A stretch of 64,000 bases of DNA from the NCBI RefSeq assembly GCF_002939385.1, contig NZ_MULI01000001.1, positions 1 to 64,000 on the forward strand, in the 5' to 3' direction. Source of the stretch: Streptomyces sp. MH60 (lineage in GTDB: Bacteria > Actinomycetota > Actinomycetes > Streptomycetales > Streptomycetaceae). The notes beneath the pieces are model-generated. The model ran no database searches and was not told where the DNA came from. It was given only the letters and a program-made list of their open reading frames with translations. Shown piece after piece: positions 1-7,552 of this stretch; positions within the stretch are counted from its first letter, which is position 1; the number at the start of each line of letters is the position of its first letter. A program made the translations under genes and the position numbers.

Positions 1-393
1 CTGTGGGGCACGATCCTGCGCTCCCTCGGCACGGCCCTCGGCGACCGGGACGCCCCGGACGCCGCCCGCGTCGCCGAAGGGGTCGTACGGGCCTGTGCCG
101 CCGTACGCCGGCTGGGCGGGGCCGAGGTCGGCGACAAGACCATGGTCGACGTCCTCGTGCCCTTCGCCGACGCGCTGGCCGCCGCCACCGCCGACGGCCT
201 GACGCTGACCGACGCCTGGGACCGCGCCGCCACCACCGCCACCGCGGCCGCCGCCGCGACCGCGGACCTGCTGCCCCGCAGGGGCCGGGCCCGCCCGCAC
301 GCCGAGAAGTCCCTCGGCACCCCTGACGCGGGCGCCCACTCACTCGCCCTGATCACCCGCGCCGTCCACGGCGCACTGCTCGACCACCACTGA
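1..393 (+). CDS. DhaL/DAK2-domain sugar kinase, C-terminal part (partial)
   Basis: The window opens inside this gene; 130 residues are visible. The visible part is the ATP-binding DhaL (DAK2) domain of dihydroxyacetone-kinase-type enzymes: GDKTMVD at visible residues 44-50 and a Gly-Arg/Asp-rich loop near residues 96-113 ([11 protein letters not shown]) are family signatures. Fused DhaK-DhaL enzymes phosphorylate triose or tetrulose sugars; relatives in mycobacterial erythritol/threitol pathways act on erythrulose. The N-terminal substrate-binding half lies outside the window, so the substrate cannot be read here. The stop at 391-393 is followed after 11 nt by the RpiB-like gene with its own GAGGAAAG ribosome site, so this is probably the upstream member of a five-gene operon. 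The sugar is an inference from the isomerases that follow. Confidence 0.85.
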   Translation: MWGTILRSLGTALGDRDAPDAARVAEGVVRACAAVRRLGGAEVGDKTMVDVLVPFADALAAATADGLTLTDAWDRAATTATAAAAATADLLPRRGRARPHAEKSLGTPDAGAHSLALITRAVHGALLDHH

Positions 394-404
394 GGAAAGC
401 CGCC

Positions 405-917
405 ATGACCGACAAGCTCCGCATCGTCGTCGGCTCCGACGACGCCGGCCACCAGTACAAGGAAGCCCTCAAGCAGGACCTGCGCGCCAGCGCCCTGGTC
501 GCCGAGGTCACCGACGTCGGCGTCGACGCCGACGGCCACACCGCCTACCCGAAGGTGGCCATCGCCGCCGCCGAGATGGTCGCCCGGGGCGAGGCCGACC
601 GCGCCCTGCTGGTGTGCGGCACCGGCCTCGGCGTCGCCATCGCCGCCAACAAGGTCAAGGGCATCCGGGCCGTCACCGCCCACGACTCCTTCTCCGTCGA
701 GCGGGCGATCCTCTCCAACAACGCGCAGGTGCTTACCTTCGGCCAGCGCGTCGTCGGCCTCGAACTCGCCCGCCGCCTGGCCGCCGAATGGCTCACCTAC
801 CGTTTCGACGACAGCTCGGCGTCGGCCGCCAAGGTCCAGCTGATGAGCGACTACGAGAGCGCCGACGACGCCGGCGCGGCGAACGCGAGCGCGGCCGGCG
901 ACGGGGCGGCCGCCTGA
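405..917 (+). CDS. RpiB/LacAB-family sugar-phosphate isomerase, probably not ribose-5-P specific
   Basis: A 170-residue protein, slightly longer than usual RpiB (about 150), interconverting aldose and ketose phosphates in the cytosol. The family thiol is present at Cys71 in VCGTGLG, and the AANK and RVVGLEL segments are typical. Two residues that RpiB enzymes normally carry look altered: the DHAG motif reads DDAG near residues 12-15, and the ring-opening His of E. coli RpiB (His99) aligns by eye with Ser104 in ILSNNAQVL. Tetrulose 4-phosphates cannot cyclise, so loss of a ring-opening His fits an erythrulose-phosphate isomerase (DerI-like). The stop overlaps the next start as TGATG. Family assignment is firm; substrate is inferred from context. 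Confidence 0.88.
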   Translation: MTDKLRIVVGSDDAGHQYKEALKQDLRASALVAEVTDVGVDADGHTAYPKVAIAAAEMVARGEADRALLVCGTGLGVAIAANKVKGIRAVTAHDSFSVERAILSNNAQVLTFGQRVVGLELARRLAAEWLTYRFDDSSASAAKVQLMSDYESADDAGAANASAAGDGAAA

Positions 918-1702
918 TGCCCGCCCCCGCACCGTCGCCCGTGCTGCTGGGGGTGAGCCTCAAGATGTACTTCGGCCACCACCAGACGCTCAACTGGTCC
1001 CGCAGGATCGCCGCCCTCGCCGAGCGCCACCCCGCCGTCACCTCCGGCGCCGCCCGCCTCTTCGTCCTCCCCGCCTTCCCGGCCCTGGTCCCCGCCACCG
1101 GCATCCTCGCCCCCTACGGCGTCGCCCTCGGCGCCCAGGACATCGCCACCGAGGACAGCGGCCCCTACACCGGCGAGGTCGGCGGCCCCGTCCTCAAGGA
1201 GATCGGCTGCCGCTACGCCGAGGTCGGCCACGCCGAGCGCCGCCGCCTGTACGGCGAGGGCGACACCGTGGTCGCCGCCAAGACCGCCGCCGCCCTGCGC
1301 AACGGCCTCACCCCCGTCCTGTGCGTCGGCGAACGCGACGAGGCCGACCCGGCCGACGCCGCCGCCCGCACGGTCGCCGAGGCCGAGCGCCTGCTCGGCG
1401 GACTGCGCGGCGCGGTCGTGCTCGCCTACGAACCCCAGTGGGCCATCGGCGCCCCCGAGCCCGCCTCCGCCGACCACATCGCGGCCGTGTGCACCGCGCT
1501 GCGCGGCTGGCTCGACTCCCACCCCGGGCACGCCGGTTCCACCGTCATCTACGGGGGCAGCGCGGGCCCCGGCCTGCTGACCCGGCTGGCCGGCACCGCC
1601 GAGGGCCTGTTCCTCGGCCGCTTCGCCCACGACCCGGCGAACGTCGAGGCGATCCTCGACGAGATCCGCTCCCCGGCCCCGGCCCCGGCGGCGGTGGCGT
1701 GA
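917..1702 (+). CDS. Triosephosphate-isomerase-like protein (erythrulose-phosphate isomerase candidate)
   Basis: A 261-residue TIM-barrel protein with the catalytic set of triosephosphate isomerase: Lys16 in SLKMY, His105 in VGHAERR and Glu172 in YEPQWAIG, plus a phosphate loop YGGSAGP. The normally invariant Asn before the Lys (NWK) is Ser here, unlike glycolytic TIM. Together with the operon this points to a specialised isomerase such as the L-erythrulose-1-phosphate isomerase (LerI) type rather than the housekeeping enzyme. The ATG at 917 overlaps the previous stop, and the stop at 1700-1702 overlaps the next ATG, so translation is probably coupled. A second copy of true glycolytic TIM is the alternative. 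Confidence 0.85.
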   Translation: MPAPAPSPVLLGVSLKMYFGHHQTLNWSRRIAALAERHPAVTSGAARLFVLPAFPALVPATGILAPYGVALGAQDIATEDSGPYTGEVGGPVLKEIGCRYAEVGHAERRRLYGEGDTVVAAKTAAALRNGLTPVLCVGERDEADPADAAARTVAEAERLLGGLRGAVVLAYEPQWAIGAPEPASADHIAAVCTALRGWLDSHPGHAGSTVIYGGSAGPGLLTRLAGTAEGLFLGRFAHDPANVEAILDEIRSPAPAPAAVA

Positions 1703-2511
1703 TGGCGTACGGCATCAGCACCTACGCCTACTTCTGGCGCGTCTCGGCCCGCGCCCCCGAGCCGATGACCCTGCCGGACATGCTCCGCGACACGGCGGAA
1801 CTGGGCGGCGAGGTCTTCCAGATCTGCGACTACGCGCCGATCGAGTCCTACGACCGCGCGCGGCTCGCCGACCTCCGCGACACGGCCGCGGACCTCGGAC
1901 CGACCCTTGAACTCGGCACCCGCGGCATCCGGCCCGAGCACCTGCTCAGCTACCTCGACATGGCGGGCGAACTGGGCGTCACCCTGGTCCGCTCCATGCT
2001 CAACACGGCCGACCACCGTCCGGACCCCACCGAGGCGGTGGCCCTCCTGAAGGAGGCCGTGCCCCGCTACGCCGACGCGGGCGTCACCCTCGGCCTGGAG
2101 ACCTACGAGCAGGTCGCCACCGACGACCTGGTGAGCGTCGTACGCGCCGTCGACGATCCTCACCTGGGCATCGTCCTCGACCCCGGCAACAGCGTCGCCC
2201 GGCTGGAACGCCCCGCCGACGTGGTCCGCGCCACCGCGCCGTACGTGGTCAACATCCACGTCAAGGACTTCGCCTTCACCCGCCGCGACGGCTGGGTCGG
2301 CTTCACCTACGCCGGCTGCCCGCTCGGCGAGGGCCTCCTCGACTACGACGGCATGATCGCCGCCGTACGCGCCGCCCGGCCGGGGGACCGCGGCACCCAC
2401 CAGATCGTGGAGCACTGGCTCCCGTGGCAGGACGAGGGCTACGACGCCACCGCCCGGCTCGAACACCAGTGGACGCAGCACGGCATCAACACCCTCCTGA
2501 GGAGCAAGTAA
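1702..2511 (+). CDS. Sugar phosphate isomerase/epimerase (AP endonuclease 2-like TIM barrel)
   Basis: A 269-residue protein of the xylose-isomerase-like TIM-barrel family (PF01261). Metal-site segments are visible in the expected order: LETYEQ, VLDPGN, NIHVKDF and IVEHW provide Glu, Asp, His and Glu ligands. Such proteins interconvert ketoses or epimerise keto-sugars and keto-acids. It is translationally coupled on both sides (TGATG upstream, TAATG downstream). Within the operon it could supply an epimerisation step before or after the kinase and isomerases; no specific substrate can be read from sequence. Confidence 0.85.
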   Translation: MAYGISTYAYFWRVSARAPEPMTLPDMLRDTAELGGEVFQICDYAPIESYDRARLADLRDTAADLGPTLELGTRGIRPEHLLSYLDMAGELGVTLVRSMLNTADHRPDPTEAVALLKEAVPRYADAGVTLGLETYEQVATDDLVSVVRAVDDPHLGIVLDPGNSVARLERPADVVRATAPYVVNIHVKDFAFTRRDGWVGFTYAGCPLGEGLLDYDGMIAAVRAARPGDRGTHQIVEHWLPWQDEGYDATARLEHQWTQHGINTLLRSK

Positions 2512-3386
2512 TGGCCACCGAGATCCAGACCCGCGCCGACGTGCAGACCGTCGCCGTCATCGGGGCCGCCGGCAAGATGGGCCAGCGTGTCTCCAACAAC
2601 CTGGTCGGGAGCGACTTCCGGGTGCTCTTCAGCGAGGCCTCGCCCAAGGGCCAGGAGCTGATCCGTGGCCTCGGCCGGGAACTGACCGAGTCCGCCGCCG
2701 CCGCGGCCGAGGCCGACGTCGTCATCCTCGCCGTGCCCGACGTGGTCCTCGGCAAGGTCTCCGAGGAACTCGTGCCGCTCATGAAGCCGGGCACCGTCGT
2801 CCTCACCCTCGACCCGGCCGCCGCCTACGCCGGACTGCTCTTCGCCCGCGACGACATCCACTACGCCTGCGCCCACCCCTGCCACCCCTCGGTGTTCCTG
2901 GAGCGCACCACCAAGGAGGAGTGGCAGGACACCTTCGGCGGCATCGCCGCCCCGCAGGAGGTCGTCGCCGCCTACGAGGGCGGGGACCCGGCCAAGCAGG
3001 AGCTCGCCGACTCCGTCGTCCGCGTCATGTACGCCCCGGTCGTCGACGTCCACTGGGTCACCGTCAAGCAGCTCGCCGTCCTGGAGCCGACCCTCGTGGA
3101 GACCATCGCCTGCATGGTCGGCGCCCTGCTCACCGAGGCCCTGCACGAGACCGTCCACACCGTCGGCGTCCCCGAGAAGGCGGCCCGCGCGATGCTGCTC
3201 GGCCACACCCAGGTCGCCCTGGCCAACACGCTGAAGGGATCCAACCCCTTCTCGGACGCCTGCCTGATCGCCATGGACTACGGCCGTGAGTCCATCGTGC
3301 GCGAGGACTGGAAGAAGGTCTTCGACGACGAGGAGCTGGACAAGGTCATCACGCGCATGCTGAAGATCAAGGAGATCAAGCGCTGA
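2511..3386 (+). CDS. PGDH_C-domain NAD-dependent dehydrogenase, D-apionate oxidoisomerase (ApnO)-like
   Basis: A 291-residue protein with an N-terminal Rossmann fold (VIGAAGKMGQ, residues about 15-24) and a C-terminal all-helical domain of the phosphogluconate-dehydrogenase C-terminal type (helices around VKQLAVLEP and LGHTQVAL). I recall this architecture as that of D-apionate oxidoisomerase (ApnO) from apiose catabolism; others of this type are unassigned. The start at 2511 overlaps the preceding TAA as TAATG, an in-frame upstream extension being inside the epimerase gene. It is the last gene of the operon, followed by a hairpin at 3404-3431. Oxidation of a C4/C5 branched sugar acid is the inferred role. 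Confidence 0.8.
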   Translation: MATEIQTRADVQTVAVIGAAGKMGQRVSNNLVGSDFRVLFSEASPKGQELIRGLGRELTESAAAAAEADVVILAVPDVVLGKVSEELVPLMKPGTVVLTLDPAAAYAGLLFARDDIHYACAHPCHPSVFLERTTKEEWQDTFGGIAAPQEVVAAYEGGDPAKQELADSVVRVMYAPVVDVHWVTVKQLAVLEPTLVETIACMVGALLTEALHETVHTVGVPEKAARAMLLGHTQVALANTLKGSNPFSDACLIAMDYGRESIVREDWKKVFDDEELDKVITRMLKIKEIKR

Positions 3387-3403
3387 CCCACTCGTACAGG
3401 CGT

Positions 3404-3431
3404 CGCCGGAGACCCGCACGGGCCTCCGGCG
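3404..3431. terminator. Hairpin between convergent genes
   Basis: CGCCGGAG (3404-3411) pairs perfectly with CTCCGGCG (3424-3431) around a 12-nt loop. It sits between the stop of the dehydrogenase at 3386 and the stop of the convergent dipeptidase gene at 3441, so it could end transcription from both sides. There is no T run, as is usual in this genome type. Confidence 0.6.
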
Positions 3432-3440
3432 TCGACGTCG

Positions 3441-4166
3441 TCAGGCGCGGGTGTCGAACCGCGCCCGCACGCGCAGGAGTTCGGACAGGTCCGAGCCCAC
3501 CGTCAGCTCGCGCGGCGCCGTGCCCCGCCGGAACAGCCGGGCGTCGCGCTCACCGCCGAGCACCGCCCGGTCGCCCTCGACCCGCAGCCAGGAGCCCTCC
3601 CGCAGGCCCAGCACGGGCACGTCGTTCTCCTCCAGGAACTCCGTGAGCCGCTGCTCGCGGGTCTCGCCCTTGTGCGTCGAGCCGGGGTCCGGGTCGAGGT
3701 AGTGCGGATTGATCTGGAACGGCACGAGACCGAGCGTCTCGAAGGACGGCGGCTCGACGATCGGCATGTCGTTGGTGGTGCGCAGCGAGGGCGCCGCCAT
3801 GTTGGTCCCGGCGCTGGCCCCCATGTACGGCAGCCCGCCGCGCACGGCCTCGACCAGCGCCTCCCGCAGCCCCGTGCGGTACAGCGCGGAGAGCAGCCGG
3901 AAGGAGTTGCCGCCGCCGACGAACACGGCGTCCGCCTCACCGAGCCGGGCGAGCGGGTCGCCGCCCTCGTGCACGCCCCGCACCTCGATCCCGGCGCCGG
4001 AGAGCGCGCCGCGGACCCGGGCGGTGTAGGCGTCGTGGTCGGCCAGCGCGTACGGGACGAAGGCCAGTTGGGCCCCGGTGGGCAGGAAGCCGGTCACGGT
4101 GTCGAGGGCGTGTTCCAGATAGCCGCGGCCGTGCTGGGTGGAGTTGGACAGGAGCAGCAGATTCAC
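3441..4166 (-). CDS. pepE: Dipeptidase E (peptidase family S51)
   Basis: A 241-residue cytosolic serine peptidase that hydrolyses dipeptides with N-terminal Asp. The family Ser lies at residue 118 in GASAGTN, with FVGGGNSFRLL before it, Asp133 in TNDMP and His155 in INPHYLDP, matching the positions recalled for Salmonella PepE (Ser120, Asp135, His157). Length is normal. It lies 52 nt downstream of the IclR gene on the same strand, so the two may be co-transcribed; with the M20 peptidase and permease across the divergent promoter it suggests a regulon for scavenging an amide or peptide-like compound. Confidence 0.93.
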   Translation of the reverse strand: MNLLLLSNSTQHGRGYLEHALDTVTGFLPTGAQLAFVPYALADHDAYTARVRGALSGAGIEVRGVHEGGDPLARLGEADAVFVGGGNSFRLLSALYRTGLREALVEAVRGGLPYMGASAGTNMAAPSLRTTNDMPIVEPPSFETLGLVPFQINPHYLDPDPGSTHKGETREQRLTEFLEENDVPVLGLREGSWLRVEGDRAVLGGERDARLFRRGTAPRELTVGSDLSELLRVRARFDTRA

Positions 4167-4218
4167 GGGGTCGGTCCTCGCAGACGGGTGGATCGGGTGG
4201 ATCAGGTGGGCCGGTGGG

Positions 4219-5061
4219 TCAGGCGGTGGGGGACGTGCGGGGTGGACGCGGACGCCGGTGGTGCTGGGGCGGATGCGTCAGGCGCTGCTCCAGCAGCCGG
4301 GCGGCGCGGCGCAGCATCTCGAGGCGGTCCTCGGGCCCCTCGGGGAAGCGTTCCTTGGCGGCGCCGAGACTGAGGCTGCCGTAGGGCTCCGAGCCGAGGA
4401 ACACCGGCATGGCGACCGTGCCGATGCCCGCGTCGTACTCGCCGACCGTCCACGCGTAGCCCTGCGCGCGCACGGTGCGGAACTCGCGTTCCAGCTGGTC
4501 GGGGTCGGTGACCGTGCGCTCGGTGAAGCGCGCCATCGGGCGTCCGCGGAAGAGCCGGTGGCGCTGCTCGTCGGGCAGGAAGGCGTAGAACGACTTGCTG
4601 GTGGCCCCCGCGTGCGCCGGGTACAGCTCGCCGACCAGCGGGTAGTAGCGCAGCGGTCCCTCCTCGCCCTCGACGGCCGCGACACAGCGCATGTGGAAGC
4701 TGTCGGGCAGGCAGAAGAGCACCGTGTCACCGGTCGCCGCCCGCAGCTCGTGCAGCACCGGTTCCGCGAGCAGTTCCAGGGAGCCCGAACGCTCCCACAG
4801 GCGGCCCAGGCGCAGGGCGGCCGGGCCGATCCGGTATCGGCGGGTCGCCGGGTCGGAGACCAGGAAACCGCGGCCCGCGAGGGTGGACAGCAGACGCTGG
4901 GCGACCGAGGTGTCCCAGCCGAACTCGGCAGCGATCTCGGTGACGCCCCAGTCCGGGCGGGTGCGCTCGAACGCCAGCAGCACCAGCAGGGCGCGGTCGA
5001 CGGTCTGCAGCGCCCCGGCCGGTGTCCTGCGGTCCACGGGTTCGACCGGGCGACCGGTCAT
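4219..5061 (-). CDS. IclR-family transcriptional regulator
   Basis: A 280-residue repressor/activator with an N-terminal winged helix (VTEIAAEFGWDTSVAQRLL region, residues about 40-60 of this start) and a C-terminal IclR effector domain. I chose ATG 5061 rather than the in-frame ATG 5091 because the DNA between them contains GGTGAGGGAGAGGAG, a ribosome site for the inner start. The C-terminus is a Pro/Arg/His-rich tail. It is divergent from the DUF1177-permease-M20 operon; the 140-bp gap holds a tandem 12-mer repeat (5111-5142) that is a likely binding site. The effector is unknown. Confidence 0.9.
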   Translation of the reverse strand: MTGRPVEPVDRRTPAGALQTVDRALLVLLAFERTRPDWGVTEIAAEFGWDTSVAQRLLSTLAGRGFLVSDPATRRYRIGPAALRLGRLWERSGSLELLAEPVLHELRAATGDTVLFCLPDSFHMRCVAAVEGEEGPLRYYPLVGELYPAHAGATSKSFYAFLPDEQRHRLFRGRPMARFTERTVTDPDQLEREFRTVRAQGYAWTVGEYDAGIGTVAMPVFLGSEPYGSLSLGAAKERFPEGPEDRLEMLRRAARLLEQRLTHPPQHHRRPRPPRTSPTA

Positions 5062-5110
5062 GACGGGCTCCTCTCCCTCACCTCTCACCATCTCACCATT
5101 CAGACTCGTA

Positions 5111-5142
5111 TTGCAGATAACGGGAAAGAGTTGCGGACAACG
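5111..5142. promoter_or_regulatory. Tandem 12-mer repeat, probable IclR operator
   Basis: TTGCAGATAACG (5111-5122) is repeated as TTGCGGACAACG (5131-5142), identical at 10 of 12 positions and spaced exactly 20 bp start to start, about two helical turns. It lies in the divergent region between the IclR gene and the DUF1177 operon. The second copy also contains GTTGcggaCAAC (from 5130), an inverted repeat. Placement and spacing fit a dimeric regulator; binding by the adjacent IclR protein is an inference. Confidence 0.55.
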
Positions 5143-5201
5143 CTAGTCGATCCCGAACCTGCTGGGAGCACCGCCCCCGGTGCGGATCAGGAGAACTGCC
5201 C

Positions 5202-6155
5202 ATGTTGAAGTACGTCCTGGACCTCGTGGATCTGCTCGACGATCCCGACGTCGACGGCAAGCGCGTCGCCGCCCACCTCGACGCCGTGGCGGGCCCCGAG
5301 GGCTCCGGCGCCGAGGTCACCACCGTCACCGGCGAGCGCGGCTCGACGGACTTCGTGCTCGTGCGGATACCGGGCCGGGCGGGCCGTACCCGGGGCGGTT
5401 CCGCGCGGACGCTCGGCGTGGTGGGGCGGCTCGGCGGCGTCGGGGCGCGCCCGGAGGCCGTCGGCCTGGTCTCGGACGCGGACGGCGCGGTCGCGGCGCT
5501 CGCCACCGCCGCCAAGCTGCTCGACATGCGGCGCCGGGGCGACGTGCTCGACGGGGACGTGATCGTGGCCACGCACATCTGCCCGGACGCCCCGACCGCG
5601 CCGCACGACCCGGTGCCGTTCATGGACTCGCCCGTCGACATCGCGACCATGAACCGGCACGAGGTCACCGGCGAGATGGAGGCCGTGCTCTCCGTCGACA
5701 CCACCAAGGGCAACCGGATCATCAACCACAAGGGCCTCGCCCTGTCGCCCACTGTCAAGGAGGGCTGGGTGCTCAAGGTGAGTGAGCCGCTCGGCGAGCT
5801 GCTGGCCGTGGTGACCGGTGAGCCCTTGGTCACGTACCCGGTGACCACCCAGGACATCACCCCGTACGGTAACGGTGTACACCACATCAATTCGATCCTG
5901 CAGCCCGCCACGGCGACGGCCGCACCGGTGGTCGGCCTCGCCATCACCTCCGCGGCGGCGGTGCCCGGCTGCCAGACGGGCGCCAGCCACGAGACCGACA
6001 TCGCGGCCGCCGCCCGGTTCGCCGTCGAGACCGCCAAGGCCTACGGCGGCGGACAGCTCGACTTCCACGACGACCAGGAGTTCGACGCCCTCGTGTCCCG
6101 CTACGGCTCGCTGACCCGGCTGCAGACCCTCGGCCGCGAACCCGGGGGAGCGTGA
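5202..6155 (+). CDS. DUF1177 family protein
   Basis: A 317-residue protein that I recognise as DUF1177, a family without an assigned reaction. Conserved-looking parts include the N-terminal LDLVDLLDDPDVDGKRV, a central VATHICPDAP with FMDSPVD, VDTTKGNRI and GVHHINSILQ; the many Asp, His, Cys and Asn residues in these loops would suit a metal-dependent hydrolase, but that is a guess. The start has a good site (GATCAGGAGAACTGCCC). It is the first gene of an operon with an NCS1 permease (overlapping) and an M20 peptidase, which suggests that it acts on a small imported N-containing molecule. Confidence 0.8.
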   Translation: MLKYVLDLVDLLDDPDVDGKRVAAHLDAVAGPEGSGAEVTTVTGERGSTDFVLVRIPGRAGRTRGGSARTLGVVGRLGGVGARPEAVGLVSDADGAVAALATAAKLLDMRRRGDVLDGDVIVATHICPDAPTAPHDPVPFMDSPVDIATMNRHEVTGEMEAVLSVDTTKGNRIINHKGLALSPTVKEGWVLKVSEPLGELLAVVTGEPLVTYPVTTQDITPYGNGVHHINSILQPATATAAPVVGLAITSAAAVPGCQTGASHETDIAAAARFAVETAKAYGGGQLDFHDDQEFDALVSRYGSLTRLQTLGREPGGA

Positions 6156-6157
6156 TC

Positions 6158-7552
6158 ATGACCACGCACAAGGACTCCGTCACGGAACCGGCGCAGTCGG
6201 CCACGGGAGCCGTGGGCAGCGACGACTACGCCCTCTCCCGCGTTCCGCGCGACAAGCGGCTCGGCTTCTGGACCATGCTGCTGCAGTGGCTCGCGCAGTC
6301 CGGCTCCATCTCGCAGTTCACCCTCGGCGCCACCATCGGTGTCGGCATGACCTTCGGCGACGCGTTCCTCGCGTTCACCCTCGGCGCGGTGATCCTCGAA
6401 GTCGTGATCTTCGCGATCGGCCTCGCGGGCATGCGCGAGGGCCTGGCCACCCCGCTGCTCACCCGCTGGGCGGGCTTCGGCCGCAACGGCTCCGCGCTGG
6501 TCAGCCTGGTCATCTCGGTCAGCCTCGTCGGCTGGTTCGGCGTACAGAACACGATCTTCGGCGACAGCGTGTCCGCGCTCGTCGGCGGGCCCTCCTGGCT
6601 GTGGTGCACGGTCGCCGGTGTCGCCATCACCGTGCTGGTGATCTTCGGCTTCCGGTACATGGCCGTCTTCGCGAAGATCGTCACGCCGCTGTTCTTCGCC
6701 ATGGTCGCCTGGTCGGTCACCGACGCGCTCAGCGACCACTCGTTCTCCGAGCTGATCCACTCCCCGGCGCCCGGCGAGACCATCCCGCTCGCCGTCGCCG
6801 CGACCGCCATCGCGGGCGGCTTCATGACCGGCGCGATCGTCTCCCCGGAGATGACCCGCTACAACCGCAAGGGCAGCCACGTCTTCCTGCAGAGCGCCTC
6901 GTCGATGATCCTCTCCGAGTACATCGTCGGCCTGACCGGCGTCCTGCTCGGCCACATGGTCGGCAGCGGCCAGGTCTCCCAGATCGTGCTCTCCACCTCC
7001 GGCGTCTTCGGCGTCCTCGTCGTCCTGATGTCCACCGCGAAGATCAACGACTGGAACCTGTACGGCTCCTCGCTCGGCGTCGTGAACTTCTTCCAGGTCG
7101 TCTTCGGCAAGCGGGTGCACCGCGGCGCGGTCACCATCGTCCTCGGTATCGCGGGCACCCTGCTCTCCGCCGTCGGCATCATGACCCACTTCACCGACTT
7201 CCTGTCCGTGCTGGGCGTCGCCATCCCGCCGGTGGGCGGCATCATCGTCGCCGAGTACTGGGTGGTGCGCCGCATGCGGGCCCCCCTGGACGCCACCCGC
7301 GCGTCGGGCACCCTGCCCGCCACCTCGCCGACCTGGGTGCCGATGTCCCTGGTCATCTGGGCCGCCGCCTTCTGCGTCGGCAAGTTCTACGACGGCGGCA
7401 TCCCCGCCCTGAACTCCCTGCTGACCGCCTTCGTCCTGTACTGCGTCCTCGGCCTCGCCGGCTGGATCAGGACGTACGGCACCACGGCCCTGGACGACAC
7501 CGCCGAACCCACCCCGGCCGTCTCCGGCACGGCCACCGTAGGAGCACCGTGA
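6158..7552 (+). CDS. NCS1-family nucleobase/hydantoin-type permease (CodB-like)
   Basis: A 464-residue inner-membrane transporter with about 12 hydrophobic segments beginning at LLQWLAQSGSISQFTLG, as in cytosine/purine/hydantoin:cation symporters. A GTG at 6152 overlaps the preceding stop, but ATG 6158 has the better spacing to the GGGGGAG site at 6144-6150. NCS1 members import nucleobases, allantoin, hydantoins or related small N-heterocycles; selectivity cannot be read here. The downstream M20 gene starts inside its stop (GTGA), so the pair is coupled. The polar, Pro-rich C-terminal tail is cytosolic. Confidence 0.88.
   Translation: MTTHKDSVTEPAQSATGAVGSDDYALSRVPRDKRLGFWTMLLQWLAQSGSISQFTLGATIGVGMTFGDAFLAFTLGAVILEVVIFAIGLAGMREGLATPLLTRWAGFGRNGSALVSLVISVSLVGWFGVQNTIFGDSVSALVGGPSWLWCTVAGVAITVLVIFGFRYMAVFAKIVTPLFFAMVAWSVTDALSDHSFSELIHSPAPGETIPLAVAATAIAGGFMTGAIVSPEMTRYNRKGSHVFLQSASSMILSEYIVGLTGVLLGHMVGSGQVSQIVLSTSGVFGVLVVLMSTAKINDWNLYGSSLGVVNFFQVVFGKRVHRGAVTIVLGIAGTLLSAVGIMTHFTDFLSVLGVAIPPVGGIIVAEYWVVRRMRAPLDATRASGTLPATSPTWVPMSLVIWAAAFCVGKFYDGGIPALNSLLTAFVLYCVLGLAGWIRTYGTTALDDTAEPTPAVSGTATVGAP

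Noticed and set aside
851..1630. Long minus-strand frames over plus-strand genes (also 1549-2481, 2439-3419, 21047-22678)
   Set aside because: Gly/Ala/Asp/Val-rich shadow translations typical of high-GC DNA with no domains; the opposite strand encodes clear enzymes.
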